NCBI GenBank assembly: GCA_964568075.1 | Contig: CAZMOM010000016.1 | Coordinates: 1-64,000, forward strand | Direction of reading: 5' to 3' | DNA length: 64,000 nt | DNA from: MnTg04 sp964568075 | Lineage (GTDB): Bacteria; Pseudomonadota; Gammaproteobacteria; Steroidobacterales; MnTg04 | Shown: in pieces, positions 42,625-51,996 of the stretch | Position numbering within the stretch: position 1 is the stretch's first letter | How the letters are laid out: each line of letters starts with the position of its first letter | Translations under genes and position numbers: made by a program | Notes under the pieces: model-generated | Seen by the model: only the letters and a program-made list of their open reading frames with translations | Databases searched by the model: none | What the model was told of the DNA's origin: nothing

Positions 42625-43218
42625 ATGAGCACCAAGAAAAAGAAGCCTGACGATGGTCAGGATAAAGCACAGAAACCCGGCAACGGCGAGGACAGCAAGA
42701 GGAAAGATGATAAAGAAACGCCGCAACTGACCCAGGCCGAGCGCGAACTGATCGATGCGCAAGACAAGGCCGAAGAGAACCGGGAGCTGTATCTGCGCGC
42801 GGCGGCGGAACTGGAGAATGTCCGCAAGCGCAGCCAGCGAGAAATTGAAAACGCGCGCCGCTACGGGATAGAGCGTTTCGCGCAAGAGTTACTGGGCGTG
42901 AAAGACAGTCTGGAAATGGGTCTTGAGGCAGCCAGCGAGGCATCCACCGTGGAGGCCCTGATGCAGGGAAAGCAGGCCACGCTGAAGCAGCTCGAGCAGT
43001 TGCTGGAAAGATTCAGCATTAGCGAACTGAACCCGATCGGCGAGGCGTTCGATCCTGACCTTCACGAAGCCATGGCAACCCAGCCGAGCGAGGAATTCCA
43101 GCCGGGGCAGGTGATGATCGTGATACAGAAAGGCTACCGTATCCATGACCGACTGCTGAGACCTGCACGCGTCATTATCGCCAAAGAGGTGGAAAATCAA
43201 GAAGCTACCAAGTCTTGA
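42625..43218 (+). CDS. grpE: Nucleotide exchange factor GrpE (197 aa)
   Basis: GrpE releases ADP from DnaK. The N-terminus is lysine-rich and disordered (about 40 residues). It is followed by the long dimerising helix (LTQAERELIDAQDKAEENRELYLRAAAELENVRKR) and the family signature around RFAQELLGVKDSLEMGL. The C-terminal beta wing contains NPIGEAFDPDLHEAMATQPSEEFQPGQVMIVIQKGYRIHDRLLRPARVIIAK. The ATG at 42625 follows GGAGA, so the longer frame from 42604 is rejected. It is driven by the sigma-32-type promoter at the end of hrcA. A second such promoter overlaps its own end for dnaK. Confidence 0.96.
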   Translation: MSTKKKKPDDGQDKAQKPGNGEDSKRKDDKETPQLTQAERELIDAQDKAEENRELYLRAAAELENVRKRSQREIENARRYGIERFAQELLGVKDSLEMGLEAASEASTVEALMQGKQATLKQLEQLLERFSISELNPIGEAFDPDLHEAMATQPSEEFQPGQVMIVIQKGYRIHDRLLRPARVIIAKEVENQEATKS

Positions 43219-43240
43219 AGTTTTCGCCGGGCGGCACCAT
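43214..43240 (+). promoter_or_regulatory. Sigma-32-type heat-shock promoter of dnaK
   Basis: CTTGAA (43214-43219) overlaps the grpE stop codon. After 15 nt CACCATTTA (43235-43243) matches the RpoH -10 consensus CCCCATTTA at all but one position. The dnaK ATG is 45 bp further downstream. Confidence 0.65.
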
Positions 43241-43284
43241 TTAGTTCAGTAATCGATTTTTAAGTATTTTTTTGGAGACAATCA

Positions 43285-45225
43285 ATGGGCAAGGTAATTG
43301 GCATTGACCTGGGAACCACGAACTCGTGTGTTGCCGTCATGGACGGTAAAAACCCCAAGGTCATTGAAAACAGCGAAGGCGATCGCACGACACCTTCTAT
43401 CGTGGCTTTTACCAAGGACGATGGAGTCCTCGTCGGCCAGGCGGCAAAACGACAGGCGGTAACCAACCCGACCAATACACTGTTTGCGGTCAAGCGGCTG
43501 ATCGGACGCCGTTTCAAGGACGAGGTGGTGCAGCGCGATATCGATATGGTGTCCTACAAGATTGTCGAAGCAGACAAGGGCGGTGCCTGGGTCGAGGTCA
43601 ACGGGAAAAAAATGGCTGCACCGGAGATATCCGCCCGTGTACTGATGAAAATGAAAAAAACCGCCGAAGATTATCTCGGTGAGCCGGTCAGCGAAGCCGT
43701 CATTACGGTTCCCGCCTATTTCAACGATTCCCAGCGTCAGGCGACGAAAGACGCAGGTAAGATTGCCGGGCTCGATGTCAAACGCATCATCAATGAGCCG
43801 ACAGCGGCAGCCCTGGCATATGGGATGGACAAACAACGCGGCGATCGCACGATCGCGGTCTATGATCTTGGCGGTGGCACATTCGATGTTTCCATCATCG
43901 AGATCGCCGTCGTCGATGATGAGCACCAGTTCGAAGTGCTGGCCACGAACGGCGATACTTTCCTCGGCGGCGAAGACTTCGATCTTCGTGTGATCGAGTA
44001 TCTTGCCGATGCATTCAAGAAAGAAAGTGGGGTCGATGTCAGGCAGGACCCGCTGGCCATGCAACGTCTCAAAGAGGCTGCCGAAAAAGCCAAGATCGAA
44101 TTGTCCACAGCGCAGCAAACTGAGATTAATCTCCCGTATATCACGGCAGACGCCAGTGGCCCGAAACATCTGACTATCAAACTGACCCGGGCCAAGCTCG
44201 AGTCCCTGGTCGAGGAATTGGTTACGCAGACCATCGGCCCATGTAAGACTGCTTTGAAAGATGCCGGCCTCACGATCAAGGATATCGATGACGTCATTCT
44301 CGTCGGCGGGCAAACACGCATGCCGAGAGTTCAGGAAGAAGTTAAATCATTTTTCGGCAAGGAGCCGCGCAAGGACGTGAATCCCGACGAAGCCGTCGCT
44401 GTAGGTGCCGCGATCCAGGCGGGCGTTCTGGCCGGTGACGTCAAGGATGTTTTGCTGCTGGATGTGACCCCGCTGTCGCTCGGTATAGAGACTCTCGGTG
44501 GCGTGATGACCCGGCTGATCGAGAAAAACACGACGATTCCGACCAAGGCTAACCAGGTCTTTTCGACGGCAGAAGACAACCAGACCGCGGTTACTATTCA
44601 CGTCGTTCAGGGAGAGCGGGAACGCTCGATCGATAACAAATCGCTTGGGCGTTTTGACTTAACCGACATACCGCCCTCACCTCGCGGATTGCCGCAGATC
44701 GAAGTGAATTTCGATATCGATGCCAACGGCATTCTTAATGTGTCAGCCAAGGATAAGGCGACCGGGAAGGAACAGAAGATCGTTATCAAGGCTTCCAGCG
44801 GCTTGTCGGAAGACGAGATCAATACGATGGTTGAGGATGCCGAGGCTCATGCGGAAGACGATCGGAAATTCCGCGAACTGGTCAACTCGAGAAATCAGGC
44901 GGACGGACTTGTCCACGCCACGGAGAAAGCCTTGATCGACCTCAAAGACAAGGTCGAGGCAGACGAAAAAGAGAAAATCGAAGCTGCGATCAAGGATCTC
45001 AAAGATGTGCTTGACGGTGACGACATGGAAGCCATCGAAAATGGTGCGAAGGCCCTGGCCGAAGCTTCTTCGGGATTGATGCAGCGTGTTTATCAGGAAC
45101 AAACCGAGCAGGCTGCAGCCGAGCAGGCACAGGGCGATAACGGCAACGGGGCCGGCAAGGACAAAGATGTGGTTGACGCTGAGTTCGAAGAGGTCAAGGA
45201 CGAAAAGTCCAAAAAGGACGATTGA
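43285..45225 (+). CDS. dnaK: Molecular chaperone DnaK (646 aa)
   Basis: DnaK is the Hsp70 chaperone. The ATPase domain begins MGKVIGIDLGTTNSCVAVMDG and contains the phosphate loop DLGGGTFDVSI and the adenosine motif ILVGGQTRMPRV. The interdomain linker DVLLLDVTPLSLGIET leads into the substrate-binding domain. The lid ends with an Ala/Gln/Gly-rich disordered segment and the tail EFEEVKDEKSKKDD, which keeps the co-chaperone EEVK-like motif but adds seven residues beyond it. GGAG precedes the ATG. It lies between grpE and dnaJ with its own sigma-32-type promoter. A strong hairpin follows in the dnaK-dnaJ gap. Confidence 0.98.
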   Translation: MGKVIGIDLGTTNSCVAVMDGKNPKVIENSEGDRTTPSIVAFTKDDGVLVGQAAKRQAVTNPTNTLFAVKRLIGRRFKDEVVQRDIDMVSYKIVEADKGGAWVEVNGKKMAAPEISARVLMKMKKTAEDYLGEPVSEAVITVPAYFNDSQRQATKDAGKIAGLDVKRIINEPTAAALAYGMDKQRGDRTIAVYDLGGGTFDVSIIEIAVVDDEHQFEVLATNGDTFLGGEDFDLRVIEYLADAFKKESGVDVRQDPLAMQRLKEAAEKAKIELSTAQQTEINLPYITADASGPKHLTIKLTRAKLESLVEELVTQTIGPCKTALKDAGLTIKDIDDVILVGGQTRMPRVQEEVKSFFGKEPRKDVNPDEAVAVGAAIQAGVLAGDVKDVLLLDVTPLSLGIETLGGVMTRLIEKNTTIPTKANQVFSTAEDNQTAVTIHVVQGERERSIDNKSLGRFDLTDIPPSPRGLPQIEVNFDIDANGILNVSAKDKATGKEQKIVIKASSGLSEDEINTMVEDAEAHAEDDRKFRELVNSRNQADGLVHATEKALIDLKDKVEADEKEKIEAAIKDLKDVLDGDDMEAIENGAKALAEASSGLMQRVYQEQTEQAAAEQAQGDNGNGAGKDKDVVDAEFEEVKDEKSKKDD

Positions 45226-45269
45226 TTCCTTGGCGTACGGGTCGTCCGGTATGGCGGTCTGATTTCGTT

Positions 45270-45299
45270 GGGCTGCCGACTGGAAACGGTCGGCAGCCC
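45270..45299 (+). other. Strong hairpin in the dnaK-dnaJ intergenic region
   Basis: GGGCTGCCGAC (45270-45280) and GTCGGCAGCCC (45289-45299) form a perfect 11-bp stem with an 8-nt loop. No T-tract follows, so it is more likely a transcript-stabilising or partial-attenuation element than a full terminator. It would let dnaK be expressed more than dnaJ from one message. Confidence 0.7.
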
Positions 45300-45358
45300 T
45301 GTCTGTATCTGAACGGCGCGCAGCGGATGCCGGGAAACCTGGAAATTCGAGACGGTCA

Positions 45359-46489
45359 ATGAGTAAACGGGACTATTACGAAATACTCGATGTCGAGCGC
45401 GGCGCATCGACGGCCGAAATCAAGAAAGCCTACCGTCGTCTCGCGATGAAACACCATCCCGATCGCAATCCTGACGATGAGAAAGCCGAGGCTCAGTTCA
45501 AGGAAGCGAAAGAAGCCTATGAAATTCTGAGCGACGACCGCAAACGAGTCAGGTATGACCAGTTTGGACGTGCCGGCGTCGCTGGGGCCGCCGGAGGTGG
45601 CGGATTCAGTCCAGGTGATGCGTTCAGCGATATTTTTGGCGACGTTTTCGGAGATATTTTCGGCGGCGGCCGCAGGGGAGGCCGGAATCAGGTCTTTCGA
45701 GGTGCCGATCTGCGATATCAGCTGGACCTTGATCTTGAGCAGGCCGTTTTTGGTGACAATGTCGAGGTCCACTATTCCACTCTGAGCGAGTGCGATTCGT
45801 GCCATGGCAGCGGTGCGAGGGCCGGGTCTAAACCACAAACCTGCCCATCGTGTTCTGGTCATGGGCAGGTCCGAATGTCACAGGGCCTTTTTTCGATTCA
45901 GCAGACCTGTCCGCAATGCCGTGGCAGCGGCCAGATAATTACCAATCCCTGCGGTGATTGTGATGGTCAGGGGCGGATAAACAAAAAAAAGACCCTTTCC
46001 GTCAAAGTGCCGCCAGGCGTGGACACCGGTGATCGGATTCGCTTGTCTGGCGAAGGCGAGGCCGGACGGAATGGAGGGCCATCGGGCGATCTCTATGTCG
46101 AAGTCAAAGTTCGAGCGCACGAGATTTTTGAGCGCGACGGCGCTCACCTCCATTGTGAAGTCCCGGTCAATCTGGCGACTGCCTTATTAGGCAGCTCGGT
46201 GGAGGTGCCAACGCTGGCAGGCCAGGTCGCGTTGAAAATCCCGGCAGGCACCCAGTCCGACAAGGTGTTTCGTCTGCGTGGCAAAGGGGCAAGTCTTGTT
46301 CGCGGTGGCCCGGCCGGCGACCTTTTTTGTCGCGTAATTATTGAAACCCCCATCAATCTTACGGAAAAGCAGCAGGAACTGGTCCGTAAGCTGGATCAGT
46401 CACTCAAAAAAGGCGGCAAGCGCCATCACCCCCGTTCCCGTTCCTGGCTGGATAGTGTAAAAAAGTTTTTTGACAAGCTGGGGGCCTGA
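45359..46489 (+). CDS. dnaJ: Co-chaperone DnaJ (376 aa)
   Basis: This is the Hsp40 partner of DnaK. The J domain (residues 1-70) has the HPD tripeptide in MKHHPDRNPDD. A Gly/Phe-rich region (about 75-115) contains repeated DIFGDVFGDIFGGG. The zinc domain has all four CxxCxGxG motifs: CDSCHGSG, CPSCSGHG, CPQCRGSG and CGDCDGQG. The C-terminal substrate domains follow, with VKVPPGVDTGDRIRLSGEGEAG. The length is normal. dapB starts directly after it, so the two may share a transcript. Confidence 0.97.
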   Translation: MSKRDYYEILDVERGASTAEIKKAYRRLAMKHHPDRNPDDEKAEAQFKEAKEAYEILSDDRKRVRYDQFGRAGVAGAAGGGGFSPGDAFSDIFGDVFGDIFGGGRRGGRNQVFRGADLRYQLDLDLEQAVFGDNVEVHYSTLSECDSCHGSGARAGSKPQTCPSCSGHGQVRMSQGLFSIQQTCPQCRGSGQIITNPCGDCDGQGRINKKKTLSVKVPPGVDTGDRIRLSGEGEAGRNGGPSGDLYVEVKVRAHEIFERDGAHLHCEVPVNLATALLGSSVEVPTLAGQVALKIPAGTQSDKVFRLRGKGASLVRGGPAGDLFCRVIIETPINLTEKQQELVRKLDQSLKKGGKRHHPRSRSWLDSVKKFFDKLGA

Positions 46490-46490
46490 C

Positions 46491-47330
46491 ATGGGCAACT
46501 CCCGATTGAACGTCGCCATACTCGGCGCCAGCGGCCGGATGGGGCAGGCACTGCTCAGCAGCCTGCGTGATTCCGACAGGCTGACGCTATGCGGCGCGCT
46601 GGTGAGCCCCGAAAATCGGACGCTGGGTGAAGATGCCGGACGCGATATGGGATGGGCCAGCGGCGTCAGATACAGCACAGACTTTTCGCAGGTGTTATCG
46701 GAAGCCGATGTCGTCATCGATGTCAGCCTGCCGGTGATAACAGATCAGGTGATCGCTGCGTGTCAGGATCATCAGTGTCCGCTTCTGGTCGGTACCACCG
46801 GCTTGAGTTCGGCACATCGACAAGCAATGTCGAGCGCAGCGAAAATCATCGCCATTTTGCCGGCTGCAAATTTCAGTATCGCGATGACGTTGATGTTGAG
46901 CATGGTGCAGAAGACAGCCAGGACGCTGGGCTCTGACTGGCGGATTGATATCAAGGAAACGCATCATCGGCATAAAATAGACAAACCCTCGGGGACGGCA
47001 CTGCTATTGGGTGATGCGGTCGCTGTTTCGCGTGGCCGGCCGCTCGCCGAAATTGTCGAATGTCTGGAAGAAAAAGAGTCCCGGAAAACCAGCGAAAGTA
47101 TCGCAATCCGGTCGATCCGCGCCGGAAAGGCCGCGGGCCAGCATACGGTGACTTTCGCTGACCCTGTCGAAAGCCTGAAATTTGAGCATCGCGCGGAAAG
47201 TAGGGCGGCATTTGCCAGAGGCGCGTTAATGGCTGCGGATTGGCTCTCCGGCCAAAAACCTGGCCTGTACCGGATGGAGCAAATACTGGATAACCTGGGC
47301 TCAGAGCGTGGACACCCGTTGGTCAGCTGA
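46491..47330 (+). CDS. dapB: 4-hydroxy-tetrahydrodipicolinate reductase (279 aa)
   Basis: DapB catalyses the second committed step of the diaminopimelate/lysine pathway using NAD(P)H. The nucleotide-binding motif is LGASGRMGQALL (residues 10-21). Family blocks include DVSLPVITDQVI, LLVGTTGLSS, ILPAANFSIAMTLM and the catalytic IDIKETHHRHKIDKPSGTALLLGD (His-His and Lys). The C-terminal HTVTFADPVESLKFEHRAESRAAFARGAL completes it. The ATG at 46491 follows GGGGG and lies 2 bp after the dnaJ stop. Confidence 0.96.
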   Translation: MGNSRLNVAILGASGRMGQALLSSLRDSDRLTLCGALVSPENRTLGEDAGRDMGWASGVRYSTDFSQVLSEADVVIDVSLPVITDQVIAACQDHQCPLLVGTTGLSSAHRQAMSSAAKIIAILPAANFSIAMTLMLSMVQKTARTLGSDWRIDIKETHHRHKIDKPSGTALLLGDAVAVSRGRPLAEIVECLEEKESRKTSESIAIRSIRAGKAAGQHTVTFADPVESLKFEHRAESRAAFARGALMAADWLSGQKPGLYRMEQILDNLGSERGHPLVS

Positions 47331-47426
47331 GTACAATTTGTGGTGCCAGGCAAGTTACGGGTGCCCGGTAAGCGGGAGGGGTCCGATTTGGATTCATCCC
47401 GCTTAACTTATGTGCAGCTTTTATAT

Positions 47427-47456
47427 TTGAAAACAAACGATTAGTGCAGATATTTA
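47427..47456 (+). promoter_or_regulatory. Possible promoter of the carAB-greA operon
   Basis: TTGAAA (47427-47432) and TATTTA (47451-47456) are 18 nt apart in the 211-bp gap before carA. Downstream, CGTTTCTCT and AGAGAAAGACG around 47461-47503 could pair in the leader. No arginine or pyrimidine operator was identified. Confidence 0.35.
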
Positions 47457-47541
47457 AGGTCGTTTCTCTAATTCTGAACCCGACCAGCGGGAGAGAAAGA
47501 CGTTATTTGCGGCAGCTCTCCGGCGATGCAGGCATCGGAAC

Positions 47542-48711
47542 GTGAGCATTCCGGCGGTACTGGCTCTCGCGGACGGGACTATTTTCCAAGGCAAATCGAT
47601 CGGCGCCAGCGGTCAGACCGTCGGCGAAGTCGTGTTCAATACGGCGATGACCGGATATCAGGAAATCCTGACGGATCCGTCTTATGCCCGCCAGATCGTG
47701 ACGCTGACCTATCCCCATATCGGCAACACCGGCATCAATCAGACGGACATGGAATCCGATCACCCGGTTTGCGCGGGCCTGATTATCAGGGATCTTCCGG
47801 TCAGACCGAGCAACTGGAGAATGGAAGAGAGTCTGAGCGACTTTCTAAGCCGCATGGGACTGGTGGCTCTGGCCGATATCGACACACGAAAGCTCACACG
47901 TATCATCCGGGAAAATGGAGCGCAGGCTGGTTGTATTATGGCAGGGGCCGTCGATGAGGTCGCGGCACTGAAAGCGGCGCGCAAATTTCCGGGGTTAAAG
48001 GGGATGGATCTGGCGAAAGTCGTTAGTACACAAGAGGAATATGCCTGGACAAAGGGCAGTTTGTGGAACGCGCCAGCACAGCCGGACACCAGTGTTGAAA
48101 GATTCCGGGTTATCGCTTATGACTATGGGATAAAGCGAAATATTCTTCGCCTGTTATGCGATGCCGGGTGCGATGTACGCGTCGTTCCTGCGCAGACACC
48201 GGCAGCCAAAGTGCTGGCAGCAAAACCACATGGCGTTTTTTTGTCCAATGGGCCCGGTGACCCGGAGCCATGCGATTACGCGATACAGGCGATTGCGGAG
48301 ATTTTACAGGCCGGTGTGCCCACTTTTGGCATTTGTCTCGGGCACCAACTGCTGGCGCTGGCCAGCGGAGCCAGAACCATCAAAATGAAGTTTGGTCATC
48401 ATGGCGCTAATCACCCTGTGATTGATCTTGAAACGGAGCAGGTTTTTATCAGTAGCCAGAATCATGGCTTCGCGGTCGACGAAGACAGCCTGCCGGCAAA
48501 CCTGGTCGCCACTCACCGTTCGCTGTTCGATAACTCGCTTCAGGGAATCAGCCGTACAGACTGCGTAGCGTTTGGATTTCAGGGGCACCCGGAGGCAAGC
48601 CCGGGCCCGCGTGAATTGCGTCCAATGTTCGACCGATTTATTCGGATGATGCAGATAGCCAGAGACAACGGCAGCGAAGCCAGGCCGGGCGCGAAAAGTG
48701 CCGCCGGCTGA
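47542..48711 (+). CDS. carA: Carbamoyl-phosphate synthase small chain (389 aa)
   Basis: This is the glutamine amidotransferase subunit supplying ammonia to CarB for arginine and pyrimidine synthesis. The N-terminal domain starts VLALADGTIFQGKSIGASG. The class I GATase domain (from about 185) holds the triad Cys265 in TFGICLGHQLLALASG and His349/Glu351 in FGFQGHPEASPGP. The length is normal. The start codon is a GTG at 47542 with only a weak ribosome-binding site. carB follows 60 bp later. Confidence 0.96.
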   Translation: MSIPAVLALADGTIFQGKSIGASGQTVGEVVFNTAMTGYQEILTDPSYARQIVTLTYPHIGNTGINQTDMESDHPVCAGLIIRDLPVRPSNWRMEESLSDFLSRMGLVALADIDTRKLTRIIRENGAQAGCIMAGAVDEVAALKAARKFPGLKGMDLAKVVSTQEEYAWTKGSLWNAPAQPDTSVERFRVIAYDYGIKRNILRLLCDAGCDVRVVPAQTPAAKVLAAKPHGVFLSNGPGDPEPCDYAIQAIAEILQAGVPTFGICLGHQLLALASGARTIKMKFGHHGANHPVIDLETEQVFISSQNHGFAVDEDSLPANLVATHRSLFDNSLQGISRTDCVAFGFQGHPEASPGPRELRPMFDRFIRMMQIARDNGSEARPGAKSAAG

Positions 48712-48771
48712 TCCGCTTTTGAGAATGGAAAATAGTCGGCATGCCGACCCGATAACCGGCGCTAAAAACTG

Positions 48772-51700
48772 ATGCCAAAAAGAACCGACATAGAAACCGT
48801 TTTGATTATCGGCGCCGGGCCAATCGTGATCGGCCAGGCCTGTGAGTTCGATTATTCCGGAGCGCAGGCCTGCAAGGCCCTGCGTGAAGAGGGATACCGG
48901 GTCGTTTTGGTCAATTCCAACCCGGCGACGATCATGACCGACCCGGAAACGGCCGATGCTATATATATAGAGCCTGTGCACTGGCGAGCCGTAGCGAGCG
49001 TCATTGAAAAGGAACGGCCGGATGTCCTGTTGCCGACGATGGGCGGACAGACCGGACTGAATTGCGCGCTCGACCTGGCGCGTGAAGGAATTTTGAAGAA
49101 ATATGGCGTCGAGCTTATCGGCGCGTCGCGCGAAGCCATCGATATGGCGGAGGACCGGGAGCAGTTTCGCCAGGCAATGACTGAAATCGGCCTGCAAAGC
49201 CCGCACTCATCGATCGCCCATAATATGGAAGACGCGCTCGTTATCCAGGCGGATATCGGATTTCCCATCGTAATAAGACCCTCGTTCACGCTGGGTGGCA
49301 GCGGCGGCGGAATCGCTTACAACAAGGAAGAGTTTGACGAGATCGTGTCGCGTGGTCTCGATTTGTCGCCGACGACGGAAGTGTTGCTTGAAGAATCGGT
49401 GATCGGCTGGAAAGAATTCGAAATGGAAGTTGTCCGGGATCGTAAGGACAATTGCATCATTGTTTGCTCCATCGAGAATTTTGATGCTATGGGCGTCCAC
49501 ACCGGCGACTCGATCACCGTGGCGCCAGCCCAGACCCTGACCGATAAAGAATACCAGGACCTGCGTGATGCGTCGTTCGCAGTATTGAGAAAAATAGGTG
49601 TTGAAACCGGCGGCTCAAATGTGCAGTTTGCAATCAACCCCAAGGATGGCCGCCTGTTGGTCATCGAGATGAATCCACGGGTCAGTCGCTCCTCTGCGCT
49701 GGCATCCAAAGCGACCGGCTTTCCGATCGCCGAGGTAGCAGCCAAGCTGGCGATCGGCTATACGCTGGATGAGCTGCGCAACGAGATAACGAATGGAGCC
49801 ACGCCCGCGTCATTCGAGCCGACGATTGATTACGTCGTAACCAAGATTCCACGCTTTAATTTCGAGAAATTCAACGGCAGCAACGACCGGCTGACGACGC
49901 AAATGAAGTCGGTCGGCGAAGTCATGGCGATCGGTCGAACATTCCAGGAATCCTTGCAAAAAGCCATACGTGGAATGGAAACCGGCACCGACGGACTGGA
50001 CCCACGAATCACGGGTCCGCTCAGCGATGAACAATTGCACGATCTTCACCACGAATTGCGGATGCCGGGTCCGGATCGTCTGTTATATCTTGCCGATGCA
50101 ATAAGAATTGGCATGACCGATGAGGAGATTGCGGATCTTTCCGGAATAGATCCGTGGTTTGTCGCGCAAATTTCGGACCTTGTGAAAGCGGAATCCGAGT
50201 TACGAGAAAAAGCGATCAACGAACTTACGGTCGACCAGTTCCGCAACTTGAAGCGCAAGGGTTTTGGGGATCTTCGGCTCTCACATTTGCTGAATTGCAG
50301 CGAACAGCAGGTGCGGCACAGACGCCTGGAGTTGGGCATACGGCCGGTTTTCAAGCGGGTGGACACCTGCGCAGCCGAGTTCGCGACCAGCACGGCATAC
50401 CTGTATTCAACTTATGAAGACGAGTGCGAGGCAGATCCCAGCGACCGGAAAAAAATCATGATACTGGGCGGCGGCCCCAACCGGATTGGCCAGGGTATCG
50501 AGTTTGACTACTGCTGCGTTCACGCGGCTCTCGCGCTCCGCGAAGCGGGCTACGAAACCATCATGGTGAATTGCAATCCGGAGACCGTGTCAACTGATTA
50601 CGATACATCGGACCGGCTATATTTCGAGTCACTGACGTTTGAAGATGTCATGGCGATTATCGACGTTGAAAAACCCGATGGGGTGATCGTCCAATACGGC
50701 GGGCAAACGCCGCTGAAATTGGCGCGGGCGCTGGAAGGCGCTGGCGCGCCTATCATTGGCACATCACCCGATTCCATTGATTTGGCGGAGGATCGGGAAC
50801 GGTTTCAGAAACTCGTCCAGGGGCTGGGAATTCGCCAGCCGCCCAATGGCACGGTCAGAAGTGAAGAGGAAGCAATTGCCGTGGCCGCAGTCGTTGGCTA
50901 TCCGCTGGTTGTGCGTCCCAGTTATGTACTTGGCGGCAGGGCAATGGAAATCGTCTTCACCGACGACGATTTGCGCGGCTATATGGCTAATGCAGTGCGC
51001 GTATCGAATGACAGCCCTGTGTTGCTTGACCGGTTTCTGGACCTGGCCGTCGAGGTCGATGTCGACGCCGTTTGTGACGGGGAAGAGGTTTTTATCGGTG
51101 GGATCATGGAGCATATCGAGCAGGCTGGTGTCCACTCGGGCGATTCCGGATGCTGCCTGCCGCCCAACACCCTGAGCGAAGAGATACAGAACGAACTGAG
51201 AAAACAGGTCGTCGATCTCGGGCTCGCGTTGAATGTCAAAGGGTTGATGAATGTGCAGTTTGCTATTCAGGGCGACTTAATTTTTATTCTTGAAGTCAAT
51301 CCCAGAGCGTCACGTTCAGCGCCTTTCGTATCCAAGGCGATCGGCTTGCCTCTGGCCAAGATCGGTGCGCGGGTAATGGCAGGAGAATCGCTGGCCGAAC
51401 AGGGTATCGGTGGGGAGCGAACACCACCCTTTTTTTCCGTCAAGGAATCTGTTTTTCCGTTTGATAAATTTCCGGAATCTGATCCGATCCTCGGTCCGGA
51501 AATGCGTTCGACGGGAGAGGTTATGGGTACCGGGAGAAGCTTTGGTGAGGCCTATGCCAAAGCGCAACTGGCCTCGGGCGTTCTTTTGCCGACCACGGGA
51601 GTAGCTTTACTCAGCGTTCGCGATCGTGATAAACCGGGCGCTGTTGAATTGGCGCGCCAGCTCGTCGATCGCGGGTTTGAAATTGTCGCTACTCATGGAA

Positions 51701-51996
51701 CGGCGACAGCGCTCGAGGCTGCAGGCGTTTCCTGTCGTCCCGCGAACAAGGTTCGCGAAGGCAGGCCGCATATTGTCGATATGATCAAGAATCACGAAAT
51801 TAATCTGATCGTTAATACGACCGAAGGCAAACAGGCGATCCACGAATCGTACTCGATCAGGAGCGAAGCCGTGCATCAAAAAGTTACTTATTACACGACG
51901 ATTTCGGCGGCCAAAGCGACCTGTGAAGCAATGGACCATCAGCATAATCTCGAAGTCAATTGTCTGCAGAATCTGCACCAGGAGGTGCGTGCATGA
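48772..51996 (+). CDS. carB: Carbamoyl-phosphate synthase large chain (1074 aa)
   Basis: This is the synthetase subunit that makes carbamoyl phosphate from bicarbonate, ammonia and two ATP. Two homologous ATP-grasp halves are visible. The first starts IIGAGPIVIGQACEFDYSGAQACKALREEGY and the second ILGGGPNRIGQGIEFDYCCVHAALALREAGY (from about residue 563). Each contains NPR-type motifs (EMNPRVSRSSALASKATGFP and EVNPRASRSAPFVSKAIGLP). The C-terminal allosteric domain (about 940-1074) begins GVALLSVRDRDK. The length is normal. The stop codon overlaps the greA start by 4 bp (ATGA), so greA is translationally coupled. Confidence 0.98.
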   Translation: MPKRTDIETVLIIGAGPIVIGQACEFDYSGAQACKALREEGYRVVLVNSNPATIMTDPETADAIYIEPVHWRAVASVIEKERPDVLLPTMGGQTGLNCALDLAREGILKKYGVELIGASREAIDMAEDREQFRQAMTEIGLQSPHSSIAHNMEDALVIQADIGFPIVIRPSFTLGGSGGGIAYNKEEFDEIVSRGLDLSPTTEVLLEESVIGWKEFEMEVVRDRKDNCIIVCSIENFDAMGVHTGDSITVAPAQTLTDKEYQDLRDASFAVLRKIGVETGGSNVQFAINPKDGRLLVIEMNPRVSRSSALASKATGFPIAEVAAKLAIGYTLDELRNEITNGATPASFEPTIDYVVTKIPRFNFEKFNGSNDRLTTQMKSVGEVMAIGRTFQESLQKAIRGMETGTDGLDPRITGPLSDEQLHDLHHELRMPGPDRLLYLADAIRIGMTDEEIADLSGIDPWFVAQISDLVKAESELREKAINELTVDQFRNLKRKGFGDLRLSHLLNCSEQQVRHRRLELGIRPVFKRVDTCAAEFATSTAYLYSTYEDECEADPSDRKKIMILGGGPNRIGQGIEFDYCCVHAALALREAGYETIMVNCNPETVSTDYDTSDRLYFESLTFEDVMAIIDVEKPDGVIVQYGGQTPLKLARALEGAGAPIIGTSPDSIDLAEDRERFQKLVQGLGIRQPPNGTVRSEEEAIAVAAVVGYPLVVRPSYVLGGRAMEIVFTDDDLRGYMANAVRVSNDSPVLLDRFLDLAVEVDVDAVCDGEEVFIGGIMEHIEQAGVHSGDSGCCLPPNTLSEEIQNELRKQVVDLGLALNVKGLMNVQFAIQGDLIFILEVNPRASRSAPFVSKAIGLPLAKIGARVMAGESLAEQGIGGERTPPFFSVKESVFPFDKFPESDPILGPEMRSTGEVMGTGRSFGEAYAKAQLASGVLLPTTGVALLSVRDRDKPGAVELARQLVDRGFEIVATHGTATALEAAGVSCRPANKVREGRPHIVDMIKNHEINLIVNTTEGKQAIHESYSIRSEAVHQKVTYYTTISAAKATCEAMDHQHNLEVNCLQNLHQEVRA

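Noticed and set aside
43282..44313. 343-codon minus-strand frame opposite dnaK
   Set aside because: Long antisense frames are common opposite codon-biased dnaK. The plus frame is a full DnaK and the antisense product has no recognisable features.
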